The notes below the pieces were generated by a model. The model did not search any database, was not told the origin of the DNA, and saw only the letters and a list, made by a program, of their open reading frames with translations. A stretch of DNA of 64,000 bases from CAWHNT01 sp963830775 (GTDB lineage: Bacteria > Pseudomonadota > Alphaproteobacteria > Geminicoccales > Geminicoccaceae), in contig CAWHNT010000056.1 of NCBI GenBank assembly GCA_963830775.1, positions 71,431-135,430 of the forward strand. The letters run 5' to 3'. Position numbers and translations under genes: made by a program. Positions 56,343 to 64,000 of the stretch are shown here, piece after piece; the stretch's first letter is position 1, and each line of letters begins with the position of its first letter.

Positions 56343-57491
56343 CCCCGGAAGCTCTCCGCGGCCGAGAACAGCCAGGCGAGGAGGGCGAGGCCGATCAGGC
56401 CTGCCAGCACGGCCAGCGTGATCTTGAGCGCACTCCACGGCCGCTCGCCATGCACCTCGCCCGTGCGGCCGTTGACCACGAAGCGGTAGGGCCGGCCCAG
56501 GAACTGGAAGGCCGCAACCCAGACCGGCAGCAGAACGTGCTTGAAGCTCGGTGCGTCGAAGGTGACGTCCATGACGTCGATCTGCTGCTGGTCGCCGCCG
56601 ATGTCACGGCGCACGTCGCCGGTGATCACCCCGCGCATGATGGTCTGGGCCGAGCCATAGGCCGGGGCCACCGGCACCTGGTAGAGCTCGCTCTCGAAGC
56701 CGGCCAGGTAGTCGGCGCCGTAGGGCTTGAAGCCAGCGAGGTCCCAGGGCTCGAGCGGCTCCACCAGGTGGCGCGGCAGGGTCTCGCCCGCCAGCACCAG
56801 CACATCGTCGAAGTCCCGCGCCGTGTGGCCGCTCACCGGGGTCCAGCGGATGCGCGGCACCTGCACGGCCTCGGTGACCTGGCGGCCGTTGACCGTGCGG
56901 GTGACATGGCGGGTCTCGTACCAGACATCGCCGCGGCGGCCGGAATAGATGGTGCGGGTGGAGCTGTCGAAGGTCCAGAACGGGACGTAGAGCCCGCGCA
57001 GCCGCGACGGCCCCCGGGCCTGCTCGGCAACGCCTGTGGGAGCGAGCCAGAGCCCTCTCAGCCACTCGCCCACCAGCCGCTTCGCTTCCGGCTCGCCGAT
57101 CAGGAACGGCAGGATCGCCTGCGGCAGAACCAGCCGGCGGCCCGCCGGATTCGAGCACCACGGGCCGGCTGCAGAACGGGCACGGGCCCGCGTGCAGGTT
57201 GGCCGGGAAGTCGAACTCCGCCGCGCATGACGGGCATTTTGCGTGCAGCGGCGTGGAGTCCGGCACCTCCTGGCCCAGCCGCTCCAGTGCTGGTGCCAGC
57301 GCCTGCTCGACGACCGCGACCGGCACCTCGACGATCCGGTTGGTGTGCCCGCAATAAGAGCATTTCAGCTCGGACGTGCCGGGCGCGTAGCTGAGAACGG
57401 CACCGCAGGCCTCGCAGGCGAAGCCCTGACGCGTCTCGGGTTGCCGTGGCGCTCCCCAGGGGCCGGGCGCCCCCGCCGGCCTAGCCTGCAC
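56336..57491 (-). CDS. Zinc-ribbon membrane protein (partner of SPFH-GYF protein), frameshifted
   Basis: GTG at 57491, overlapping the SPFH gene. Two zinc ribbons: CEACGAVLSYAPG with CSYCGH, and CPSCAAEFDFPAN with CPFCSRP. The frame breaks near 57143, resuming as VLPQAILPFLIGEPEAKRLV, then LRGLYVPFWTFDSSTRTIYSG and a C-terminal membrane helix (TLAVLAGLIGLALLAWLFSA). About 385 residues corrected. Relatives are often mis-annotated as primosomal-protein-like. They occur beside SPFH-type genes, as here. Confidence 0.82.
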
Positions 57492-58584
57492 CGGGCAGCG
57501 GTGGCGGGACGGCAGCGAACAGCGGCTTCAGCTCCTCGACCTCGGCCGCGGCCTGCCACTGCGCCATGCCCTCGGACCAGACCAGGGTCGAGCGCTCCAG
57601 CTGGCCGGCCTGGGCACGGGCGCGCAGCTCCTCGACCGGGAACGGACCCGCAGGATTGCCCGCCACGGCCACATGGTAGCGCCGACCGCTCCCCGGCAGC
57701 GGTGGCGGCGCCTGTGCCGGCTGGGCCGCGGGATGGGCACCCCATGGCCCCACTTGCTGCCCCAGGCCGGTGCCGACCATCATGCCGATCGCCGAGCCCG
57801 CCGCACCCGGGTTGCTGGCGGCGGCGCGCATCGCTTCCGCCGCCTGGAACTGGCTGTAGCGGTTGAGGTCGCCGACGATCCCCATCGAGGTCCGCCGGTC
57901 GAGCGCCTGCTCCACCTCGGTGGGCAGCGAGATGTTCTCGACCATGAGCTGGAGCAGCTCCAGCCCATAGGCCGTGGCATCGGGGGCGATGCGCTCGGTC
58001 AGGAACCGGCCCAGCTGCTCGTAGCTGGCGGCGAGGTCCAGCACCGGGATGCCGGCCGAGCCCACGACGGTGGCGAAGCGGGCGACGATCAGGTTGCGGA
58101 CCTGCTCGCTGACCTCGTCGGTGGTGAAGTGCGAATCGGTGCCGACGATCTCCTTCAGGAAGACGGCCGGGTCCTTGATCCGGATCGAGTAGGTGCCGAA
58201 GGCGCGTAAGCGCACGGGGCCGAACTCGGCGTCGCGCAGGATGACCGGGTTCTTGGTCCCCCACTTCAGGTCGGTGAAGCGGCGGGTGCTGAAGAACCAG
58301 ACATCGGCCTTGAACGGGCTCTCGAACCCGTGCGGCCAGGCCTGCAGCGTCGAGAGGATCGGCAGGTTGGCGGTGTGCAGCTCGTACATGCCGGGGCCGA
58401 ACACGTCGGCCACCTGGCCCTCGTTGACGAACACCGCCATCTGGCTCTCGCGCACGGTGAGCTTGGCCCCGTGCTTGATCGCCTGGTCGCGGCGCTCGAA
58501 GCGCCAGACCATCGTGTCGCTGCTGTCATCCAGCCATTGGATGACGTCGACGAACTCGCCCGTCAGCTTGTCCCAGAGGCCCAT
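57481..58584 (-). CDS. SPFH-like (YdjI-type virion-core-like) protein with C-terminal GYF_2 domain
   Basis: 367 residues from the ATG at 58584, with GAGGG upstream. It begins MGLWDKLTGEFVDVIQWLDD, the YdjI/virion core opening. RESQMAVFVNEGQVADVFGP and RLRAFGTYSIRIKDPAVFLK are SPFH-like. A Gly/Pro linker (about 275-310) leads to a GYF_2 domain (YHVAVAGNPAGPFPVEELRA, LVWSEGMAQWQ). Soluble scaffold at membranes; function unknown. It overlaps the zinc-ribbon gene, so the two likely act together. Confidence 0.88.
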   Translation of the reverse strand: MGLWDKLTGEFVDVIQWLDDSSDTMVWRFERRDQAIKHGAKLTVRESQMAVFVNEGQVADVFGPGMYELHTANLPILSTLQAWPHGFESPFKADVWFFSTRRFTDLKWGTKNPVILRDAEFGPVRLRAFGTYSIRIKDPAVFLKEIVGTDSHFTTDEVSEQVRNLIVARFATVVGSAGIPVLDLAASYEQLGRFLTERIAPDATAYGLELLQLMVENISLPTEVEQALDRRTSMGIVGDLNRYSQFQAAEAMRAAASNPGAAGSAIGMMVGTGLGQQVGPWGAHPAAQPAQAPPPLPGSGRRYHVAVAGNPAGPFPVEELRARAQAGQLERSTLVWSEGMAQWQAAAEVEELKPLFAAVPPPLPGAG

Positions 58585-58670
58585 CGCTACCCTCGACGCC
58601 ACGGCACGCTGTCAATGCCGGGCCAGGGGCGGCGGCGCAAGTGACGAGCGCTGCACGAGCCCCCAAAGGC

Positions 58671-58967
58671 TCAATGCAGGCGCCACACGCCGGCCAGATG
58701 GGCATACCCGGTGGGCGCCATCAGCTCCGTGCGGCCAACCTGCACGCTGTGCAGCTTGCCCTCGATGTTCTGCTCCCAGAAGGCCAGGAAGCGGCGCAGC
58801 TCCGGGTAGTCGGGGGCGAGGTCGTAATGCTGCCAGATGAAGGTCTGGAGCAGGCTCGGATGGTCCGGCAGCCGGTAGGTGATCTCGGCCGTGGCCAGAC
58901 GATAGCCCTTGAGCTGGAGCTCCATCGGGCTCGCCGGTGCCCGTTCCTCGGCGTGGATGGCAGTCAT
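58671..58967 (-). CDS. usg: Usg family protein
   Basis: 98 residues from the ATG at 58967, with AGGAGG 9 bases upstream. MELQLKGYRLATAEITYRLP, LLQTFIWQHYDLAPDYPELR and LAFWEQNIEGKLHSVQV are the family signatures. Found almost only in alphaproteobacteria, often near tryptophan genes; function unknown. Confidence 0.92.
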   Translation of the reverse strand: MTAIHAEERAPASPMELQLKGYRLATAEITYRLPDHPSLLQTFIWQHYDLAPDYPELRRFLAFWEQNIEGKLHSVQVGRTELMAPTGYAHLAGVWRLH

Positions 58968-59384
58968 GGTTGCGATCCCTCCTGCCTCGACGCCGTCCCG
59001 CGGGCGACCCGGGCATGGGAAGCAAACTGCCATGACCCCTGCAGAGGTCTGTGGCGCTGGTCACAATCGTTGCTGCGACCGCGCCCCTGTGACCTCGATG
59101 CTTCTCATGTCAGGCCAAGGGTTGTGCGCGAGCTGCAATGCTCATCGAAGCGGTTGTATCGCATTGATGCGGTTGGAATGCGTGGATGCGTTGGCCGAAG
59201 CAATCGTCACCGGGCAATGTCGCCGGCCGCCCGCATCCCTTTGAATGCTGTGCCCGTGTTGTCGCTTCACCTGTGGTGCATGGGCGAGACTTGCCCGAAG
59301 GGCCAGATCGCTTTAGCGACCGAGGCCGATCCTCTCGAATTCACCCATGCAGTACATGCTGAACCGCTCGGCAGGCGCTCGCGG
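58968..59384. other. Intergenic region, 417 bases
   Basis: No gene supported. It holds the usg promoter side and an inverted repeat GGTCACA (59059-59065) with TGTGACC (59088-59094), spacer 22. Around 59150-59200 there is a run of ATGCGG/ATGCGTGG/ATGCGTTGG direct repeats. A Cys-containing frame (59099-59244) lacks a ribosome site and was not called. Confidence 0.55.
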
Positions 59385-59807
59385 CTACCCGTCCAGCTCC
59401 GGCAGCTCCGGGAGCGGCTGGACCGGGATGCCCTCCTCGTGCAGCTCCTTGGCGTCGGCGACCGTGGCGCTGCCCCAAATCTCGCGCTTGTCCGCCTCGC
59501 CGTAATGGATCTTGCGGGCCTCCTCCGCGAACCGGTCGCCCACCGGCTCGAAGTTCTTCTCCACATGCTCGCGCACCTTGCGCGCCATGTGCAGCATCAG
59601 CGCCTGTCGCGCCTGCTCGCGTGTCACGGTTTCCATGGCGCGCGTGCGGGTCACGGCCGGCGCCATGATCGCCTTGCGCACCGCCACGTCGGCACAGACC
59701 GGGCAGGCCACCTGACCGGCCTCGGCCTGACGCTCGAAGGTGTCGTTGTCGCGGAACCAGCCCTCGAACTCGTGCTCCCTGCTGCAGGTGAGCGTGAACC
59801 GGATCAT
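59385..59807 (-). CDS. DUF1178 family protein
   Basis: 140 residues. Opens MIRFTLTCSREHEFEGWFRD, with a zinc-ribbon-like CPVCAD, then RQALMLHMARKVREHVEKNF, AEEARKIHYGEADKREIWG and EEGIPVQPLPELPELDG, all family features. Function unknown. In many alphaproteobacteria it follows grxC and a carbon-nitrogen hydrolase; that hydrolase is missing here, and grxC ends 21 bases away. Confidence 0.93.
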   Translation of the reverse strand: MIRFTLTCSREHEFEGWFRDNDTFERQAEAGQVACPVCADVAVRKAIMAPAVTRTRAMETVTREQARQALMLHMARKVREHVEKNFEPVGDRFAEEARKIHYGEADKREIWGSATVADAKELHEEGIPVQPLPELPELDG

Positions 59808-59828
59808 GCGCGACCCCTGCTCCCCGGC

Positions 59829-60107
59829 TCAGTCCACGGGCTCGGCGGCAAGGAGCCGGTCGAGCTCGCCGCGGGAGTCCAGCGCGTGGATGTCGTCCGA
59901 GCCGCCGACACCGCGGCCGTTGATGAAGATCTGCGGCACCGTGCGGCGACCCTCGGCCCGGCGGAGCATCTCCTCGCGCCGTGACGGATCCTGCCACAGG
60001 TCGATTTCAGTATAGTTAACGCCCTTGCGGTCCAGGAGCCGCTTCGCCCGCATGCAGTAGCCGCACATCGGGTTGGTGTAGATCTCGACCGTCGCCCTCG
60101 CGTCCAT
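59829..60107 (-). CDS. grxC: Glutaredoxin 3
   Basis: 92 residues from the ATG at 60107. VEIYTNPMCGYCMRAKRLLD carries the active site as CGYC rather than the usual CPYC; TVPQIFINGRGVGGSDDI supplies the cis-Pro and glutathione-binding part. Reduces disulfides with glutathione in the cytoplasm. Confidence 0.93.
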   Translation of the reverse strand: MDARATVEIYTNPMCGYCMRAKRLLDRKGVNYTEIDLWQDPSRREEMLRRAEGRRTVPQIFINGRGVGGSDDIHALDSRGELDRLLAAEPVD

Positions 60108-60140
60108 CCCGAACCGCCATCGTCCGCCGTCACCCAACGA

Positions 60141-60881
60141 TCATATGGGGTTGCCGCCATCCCTTACCACTCGGGCCAGCGTGAGGACGTCGACCCGTTC
60201 GGCACCGTGGCGCCGCAGCACCTTGGCGCAGGCGGTCACCGTGGCACCCGTGGTCAGCACGTCGTCGACGAGCAGCAGCTTCGCTCCCTCGATCCGGCCC
60301 ACATGCCCGGCCGGGACCGCGAAGGCGGCCGCGGTGATGTTCTCCAGCCGTGCCCCGGCGCTGAGCCCCTGCTGCGAGGCCGTGGCCCGCATCCGGCGCA
60401 GGCTGTCGGGCAGCCAGGGCCGGCCGCTCTCGCGGGCCAGCGCCTGGGCCAGCAGGCCCGCCTGGTTGTAGCCGCGGCCCAGCAGCCGCCAGCGATGCAT
60501 CGGCACCGGCAGGATGGCGTCGACATCGCCCAGAAGGTCGGCCCCGGCGGCGGCCAGCCAGCGGCCGAAGCTGCGCAGGCCCTCGAACCGGGCGCCGCGC
60601 TTGAAGGCCAGGATCAGCCGCCGGCTCACCTCGTCGTAGCGCACGGCCGCCCGGGCCCGGTCATAGACCGGCGGCTCGGCGGCACAGAGCGGGCAGAGCG
60701 GCGCTTCCGGCACCGCATGCGGCAGCGGGTAGCCACAAATGCGGCACCAGGGCGGGGTGAGGAAGCGCAGGCCCGCCCAGCAGGCAGGGCAGAGCGAGCC
60801 CGCACCCTGGACCTCGACCCCGCAGCCCAGGCAGCGCGGCGGCAGGATCAGGTCGAGCGCTGCCCGCCCTAGCCGCACCAT
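60141..60881 (-). CDS. comF: ComF family phosphoribosyltransferase-like protein
   Basis: 246 residues from the ATG at 60881 (TTG at 60911 possible). N-terminal zinc ribbons CLGCG/CPACW and CRICG/CPLC, then a PRTase domain: AILPVPMHRWRLLGRGYNQA and PRPP loop LLLVDDVLTTGATVTACA. Linked to DNA uptake in competent bacteria; in alphaproteobacteria the role is unproven. Upstream of grxC in the usual order. Confidence 0.93.
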   Translation of the reverse strand: MVRLGRAALDLILPPRCLGCGVEVQGAGSLCPACWAGLRFLTPPWCRICGYPLPHAVPEAPLCPLCAAEPPVYDRARAAVRYDEVSRRLILAFKRGARFEGLRSFGRWLAAAGADLLGDVDAILPVPMHRWRLLGRGYNQAGLLAQALARESGRPWLPDSLRRMRATASQQGLSAGARLENITAAAFAVPAGHVGRIEGAKLLLVDDVLTTGATVTACAKVLRRHGAERVDVLTLARVVRDGGNPI

Positions 60882-60948
60882 CCTGCCGGGCGGCGTCGCC
60901 ACCAGCTCCAAGCGCAGGTCTCCGAAAGCTGAGCAGAAGTTCTTCTAC

Positions 60949-61287
60949 CTAAGATTGAGAGACTGCGCCATCCTGCTCGGTCTCCGCGCCGATCCAGTCG
61001 AGATAGGCCGGGTTGCCGCCGCTGACGGGCAGCACCAGGAGGCCCGGGCATTCATAGCTGTGCAGCGCCCGCACGCGCGCGACGAGCCGTTCCGCCAGCT
61101 CCGCTCGTGTCTTGAGCACGAGTGCCGTCTCCGGCTTCTCGTGCAGCTCGCCGCCCCAGCGGTAGATCGAGACCGTGTCGCCCAGGACATTGGCCGCGGC
61201 CGCCAGCCGCTCGACCACCACCGTCCGCCCGATCCTGATCGCCTCGTCGCGGTCGCGGCAGGTCACGTAGCAGAGGCAGGCTTCCAT
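60949..61287 (-). CDS. cutA: CutA1 divalent-ion tolerance protein
   Basis: 112 residues. LCYVTCRDRDEAIRIGRTVV, CVN-type loop replaced by AAAANVLGDTVSIYRWGGEL, then ETALVLKTRAELAERLVARV and HSYECPGLLVLPVSGGNPAYL. Trimeric PII-like fold; tolerance to copper and other ions in E. coli. Follows the permease genes by 12 bases. Confidence 0.92.
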   Translation of the reverse strand: MEACLCYVTCRDRDEAIRIGRTVVVERLAAAANVLGDTVSIYRWGGELHEKPETALVLKTRAELAERLVARVRALHSYECPGLLVLPVSGGNPAYLDWIGAETEQDGAVSQS

Positions 61288-61299
61288 CCTTGCTCCTCG

Positions 61300-62175
61300 T
61301 CAGCGTTGGCCCGGCTCGAGCGCCGTGCGCAGGGCATCGCCCAGCAGGTTGCAGGCGGCGACGGTGAGGAAGATCAGGAGCCCCGGCCAGACCGCGAGGC
61401 GGGGTGCCTCGAACAGCAGCTCCTGCGCCCCCGTCAGCATGTTGCCCCAGCTCGGCACCGGCGGCTGCACCCCCAGCCCCAGGAAGCTCAGGACCGATTC
61501 GGCGAGGATGATGTTGCCCACCGCCAGCGTGGTGGCGACGATGAGCGGTGTGGCCGCGTTCGGCAGCAGATGCCGGAGCGCGATCCGCATCGGTCCCAGC
61601 CCCAGCGCCCGGGCCGCGGTGATGAAGTCGCGCCGCCGCAGGGACAGCACGCTCGCCCGGACCAGCCGTGCCGTCGTGGTCCAGCCGAAGAGGGCCACGA
61701 TCAGCACGATCCGGCCGATGCTGCCGCCGGCACCCTGGCCGAACGCCGCCGGCAGGCCCAGCTTGGCCGGGTCGACCGCCGCCAGCACGATCAGCACCGG
61801 CAGCAGCGGCAGCGCGATCACGGCGTCGGTGACCCGCATCAGGAGGGCATCGAGCCCGCCGCCGGCATAGCCTGCCACGAGACCGACCGTGGCACCGATC
61901 AGCGCCGCGAGGAGGGCGCCGATCACGCCGACGGCCAGGGAGATCCTGCCGGCGTAGAGGAGCCGCAGGAGCACGTCGCGCCCCAGCTCGTCCGTCCCCA
62001 GGGGATGGGCAGCACTCGGCGGCTCGAGGCGGGCCAGCAGGTCCACAGCCTCGGCGTCGAGGCCGAGCATGCTGCCGACGAGCGGCGCTGCCATGGCCGT
62101 GAGGGCGACAGCTGCCAGGAACAGTCCTGCCGCCCAGGCCAGCACGCGACCGGTGCCGGCCTGCTCAGCGCGCAT
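61300..62175 (-). CDS. Dipeptide/oligopeptide-type ABC permease (DppC-like)
   Basis: 291 residues. HPLGTDELGRDVLLRLLYAG is the DppC N-terminal signature; the EAA loop is AARALGLGPMRIALRHLLPN; ends in LLGDALRTALEP. It overlaps the upstream permease by 11 bases. The matching binding protein and ATPases would lie beyond the right edge, or elsewhere. Confidence 0.94.
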   Translation of the reverse strand: MRAEQAGTGRVLAWAAGLFLAAVALTAMAAPLVGSMLGLDAEAVDLLARLEPPSAAHPLGTDELGRDVLLRLLYAGRISLAVGVIGALLAALIGATVGLVAGYAGGGLDALLMRVTDAVIALPLLPVLIVLAAVDPAKLGLPAAFGQGAGGSIGRIVLIVALFGWTTTARLVRASVLSLRRRDFITAARALGLGPMRIALRHLLPNAATPLIVATTLAVGNIILAESVLSFLGLGVQPPVPSWGNMLTGAQELLFEAPRLAVWPGLLIFLTVAACNLLGDALRTALEPGQR

Positions 62176-63121
62176 GAAGGGCGATGCGGGGATCGAGCTG
62201 CTGGTAGGCGAGGTCGGCCAGGAGATTGCACAGCAGAGTCACGGCCGTGGCGAGCAGGAGGGCCGCCAGCGCCAGGTTGTAGTCGTTGCCGAGGATGGCA
62301 TCGTAGATCAGCCGGCCCATGCCCAGCCGGGCGAAGATCGTCTCGACCACGAGCGCACCCGAGAAGAGGGCGCCGGCATTGAGCGCCAGCACGGTGACGA
62401 ACGGGAGCATGGCATGGCGCAGGGCATGGCGCAGGAGCAGCCGGCCTGGCCCCACGCCCAATGCCCGTGCGGTGCGGATGAAGGGCTCGGCCAGCGTCTC
62501 CAGCATGGCGGCCCGCATGTAGCGGGCGAGGAGTGCTGCCTCGGCCAGCGCCAGGGTGACCACCGGCAGGACGAGGTGGCGGGCCGCCTGCCAGCCTGTG
62601 GCCCCGGGCTCGGGCTCGCCGCTGGCCGGCAGCCAGCCGAGCTCCACGGCGAAGAGCAGGATCAGCACGAGCCCGAGCCAGAAGGTCGGCACCGAGATGC
62701 CGGCGAAGGTGACGAGGCTCAGCACCGTGTCCGGCAGGCGGCCGGCCCGGCTCGCGGCCCAGACCCCGATCGGGAGGGCCAGGGCCAGGGCGACGAGAAA
62801 CGCCGTCCCCATGAGCACCAGCGTGCTCAGAAGGCGCGGCCACAGCACCTGGAGCACCGGGAGCGCGTATAGCCTGGAGTAGCCGAGGTCGCCCTGGAGG
62901 GCCCGGCCGAGCCAGCGCAACCAGCGCTCGAGGAGTGGCCGGTCGAGGCCGGCCAGGGCCTTGAGCCGGGCCACGTCGGCCGTGGTAAGGCTCGGATCGG
63001 CCTGGAGCATGAGGTCCAAGGGGTCCCCTGGCATGAGGCCGATCAGTGCGTAGATGAGGAAGGACATGACGGCCAGCACGGTGATGAACTCGAGACCGCG
63101 GCGCAGGAGCCACGCGCTCAA
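62165..63121 (-). CDS. Dipeptide/oligopeptide-type ABC permease (DppB-like)
   Basis: 318 residues from a TTG at 63121. VLAVMSFLIYALIGLMPGDP, LDRPLLERWLRWLGRALQGD and LGYSRLYALPV are DppB/OppB N-terminal features; EAA loop ARALGVGPGRLLLRHALRHA. Partner of the DppC-like gene. Substrates may be peptides or similar solutes. Confidence 0.93.
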   Translation of the reverse strand: MSAWLLRRGLEFITVLAVMSFLIYALIGLMPGDPLDLMLQADPSLTTADVARLKALAGLDRPLLERWLRWLGRALQGDLGYSRLYALPVLQVLWPRLLSTLVLMGTAFLVALALALPIGVWAASRAGRLPDTVLSLVTFAGISVPTFWLGLVLILLFAVELGWLPASGEPEPGATGWQAARHLVLPVVTLALAEAALLARYMRAAMLETLAEPFIRTARALGVGPGRLLLRHALRHAMLPFVTVLALNAGALFSGALVVETIFARLGMGRLIYDAILGNDYNLALAALLLATAVTLLCNLLADLAYQQLDPRIALHAR

Positions 63122-63178
63122 GTCTGCCTACCGTGCTTCAAGTCGTGAGCTTGGCTGAGACGAGCGAAGGGGCTGCGG

Positions 63179-63508
63179 ATGACCATCAACTCCTACCGTG
63201 CCGGTGATCCTGCCGGCACCGAGCTGATGATGCGCTACGACGCGAACAAGAAGTCGGTGCTGCTAGCCTACCTCATCTGGTTCTTCCTGGGCCTGTTCGG
63301 CGTCCACCGTTTTTACCTGGGCCGGGTCGTCTCGGGTCTGTGCATGCTGGCGCTGCACGGCATTTCCTGGATCCTGGCCTTCATCCTCATCGGCTATCTG
63401 GGCTTCGCCCTCCTGGGCCTGTGGTGGCTCATCGACGCCCTCCTCATCCCCGGCATCACCCGCAACGCCAATGAGCACCTGATCGAGCGTCTGCGGCAGG
63501 GACGCTAG
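63179..63508 (+). CDS. TM2 domain protein
   Basis: 109 residues from the ATG at 63179, with AAGGGG upstream. MRYDANKKSVLLAYLIWFFL and GLFGVHRFYLGRVVSGL are the TM2 signature, then a second membrane pair ending LGLWWLIDALLIPG. Small inner-membrane protein of unknown function. Divergent from the permease genes. Confidence 0.92.
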   Translation: MTINSYRAGDPAGTELMMRYDANKKSVLLAYLIWFFLGLFGVHRFYLGRVVSGLCMLALHGISWILAFILIGYLGFALLGLWWLIDALLIPGITRNANEHLIERLRQGR

Positions 63509-63631
63509 CCCGAACCCACGGTCAGACCCACCGTCGGCGAGCATGCATCGCTTCTCTCAGACCTGTCACGGGTCTAGTCGCAGCGATTGGTGCCACGCTC
63601 ACCGGTTGGGGCGGAGTCATAATGGCTGAGC

Positions 63632-63732
63632 CTGGAGAGGTTCTCCAGCTCACCTTGATCCGGACGGAACTCCGCCGGCAACATCCTCGAAGTCACGGCA
63701 CGAGCGTAGTCCTGGACCATTCAGGACTACGC
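63632..63732. terminator. Two hairpins in the intergenic space after the TM2 gene
   Basis: Hairpin 1: CTGGAGA (63632-63638) with TCTCCAG (63642-63648), loop GGT. Hairpin 2: GCGTAGTCCTG (63704-63714) with CAGGACTACGC (63722-63732), an 11-bp perfect stem, loop GACCATT. They separate the TM2 gene from the convergent partial gene. Neither has a T-run. Nothing else was recognised between 63509 and 63770. Confidence 0.55.
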
Positions 63733-63770
63733 CAGGATGGCAGCTCCTTGAGCGGTCTGGCCGGCAGGCC

Positions 63771-64000
63771 TCAGTGGCGCTCGCCCGCTCCGTCCGGAAA
63801 CTCCGCGACCAGGACCTCCCGGCTCCGCCGCAGCAGCTCGAGCCGGCCGTGCGCGAAATGCGGGTCGTTGCCGGAACCGCCCGCAACGCCAGCGGCGGTC
63901 TCCGCGCGTCGGCGATGCGCCAGGTCGCCTTCGATCCAGCCGATCAGATCGTCGAGCTGCGCCAAGGCACGCTGCTGATAGGGCAGCCGATCCGGGCACG
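63771..64000 (-). CDS. Partial uncharacterised protein (5' end beyond window)
   Basis: The frame is open to the right edge and ends at a TGA at 63771. The visible C-terminal 76 residues read LPYQQRALAQLDDLIGWIEG ... FAHGRLELLRRSREVLVAEF, amphipathic helices with charged faces. No family recognised. Base composition and codon use look coding. Confidence 0.5.
   Translation of the reverse strand, partial: CPDRLPYQQRALAQLDDLIGWIEGDLAHRRRAETAAGVAGGSGNDPHFAHGRLELLRRSREVLVAEFPDGAGERH

Noticed and set aside
59099..59244. Cys-containing small frame in the intergenic space
   Set aside because: No ribosome site, no conserved feature, and codon use unlike neighbouring genes.
1..64000. tRNA, rRNA, CRISPR, prophage and insertion-sequence signals
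   Set aside because: No cloverleaf, rRNA core sequence, spaced direct repeats, integrase or transposase was seen by eye.

Overview
The window is clearly GC-rich, densely packed DNA from a Gram-negative bacterium. The gene set (Usg protein, DUF1178 next to glutaredoxin and ComF, a fission-ELM1-family protein, PqiABC, LIV-type and BMP-type ABC transporters, PhnM) points to an alphaproteobacterium. I infer a Rhodospirillales-like lineage from gene content only. I saw no rRNA, tRNA, CRISPR array or insertion sequence.

Layout. 1-4.7 kb: end of phnM, a membrane coiled-coil protein divergent from a secreted caspase-Sel1 protein, and an unknown gene. 4.8-16.4 kb: the most unusual region. It has tandem duplicated glycosyltransferases, then CBS - YcaO - TfuA - HETGH metalloprotease rightwards. 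A second cassette reads leftwards towards it: a 44-residue peptide gene - YcaO - TfuA - EamA exporter. A divergent gene encodes a protein ending in AGANVR repeats. This looks like a double RiPP (modified peptide) locus, probably a backbone-thioamidation type, with a candidate Pro/Arg-rich precursor at 15556-15690 and a long hairpin between precursor and YcaO. 16.4-21.7 kb: a cyclase-TPR protein and a catabolic operon (SDR, 3-hydroxyacyl-CoA-dehydrogenase-like enzyme, small coiled-coil protein, BKACE). 21.7-28.8 kb: three linked envelope/coiled-coil genes and a complete branched-chain amino-acid-type ABC transporter.

28.9-35.2 kb: a two-gene protease module. One gene encodes a protein of about 1770 residues with two alpha/beta-hydrolase domains, a CHAT caspase-like protease and a helical-repeat tail. 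The next gene is a metacaspase. Both genes carry frameshifts. 35.4-39.9 kb: a BMP/PnrA-type ABC transporter for a nucleoside or similar ligand. 39.9-43.9 kb: a DUF2238 membrane protein, a GT8-like glycosyltransferase, a sulfotransferase and an ELM1-family protein. 44-53.2 kb: pqiABC, an unknown lipoprotein and an RND efflux pair. 53.2-64 kb: an FGGY sugar kinase divergent from an RbsD/FucU mutarotase, an SGNH hydrolase, a zinc-ribbon/SPFH-GYF pair, usg, DUF1178, grxC, comF, cutA, two dipeptide-type permeases, a TM2 protein and a cut gene at the edge.

About eighteen single-base frame breaks interrupt otherwise well-conserved genes. Homology resumes in another frame after each one, so assembly or read errors are the likely cause. 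The YcaO/TfuA region from 8.2 to 16.4 kb is free of them.
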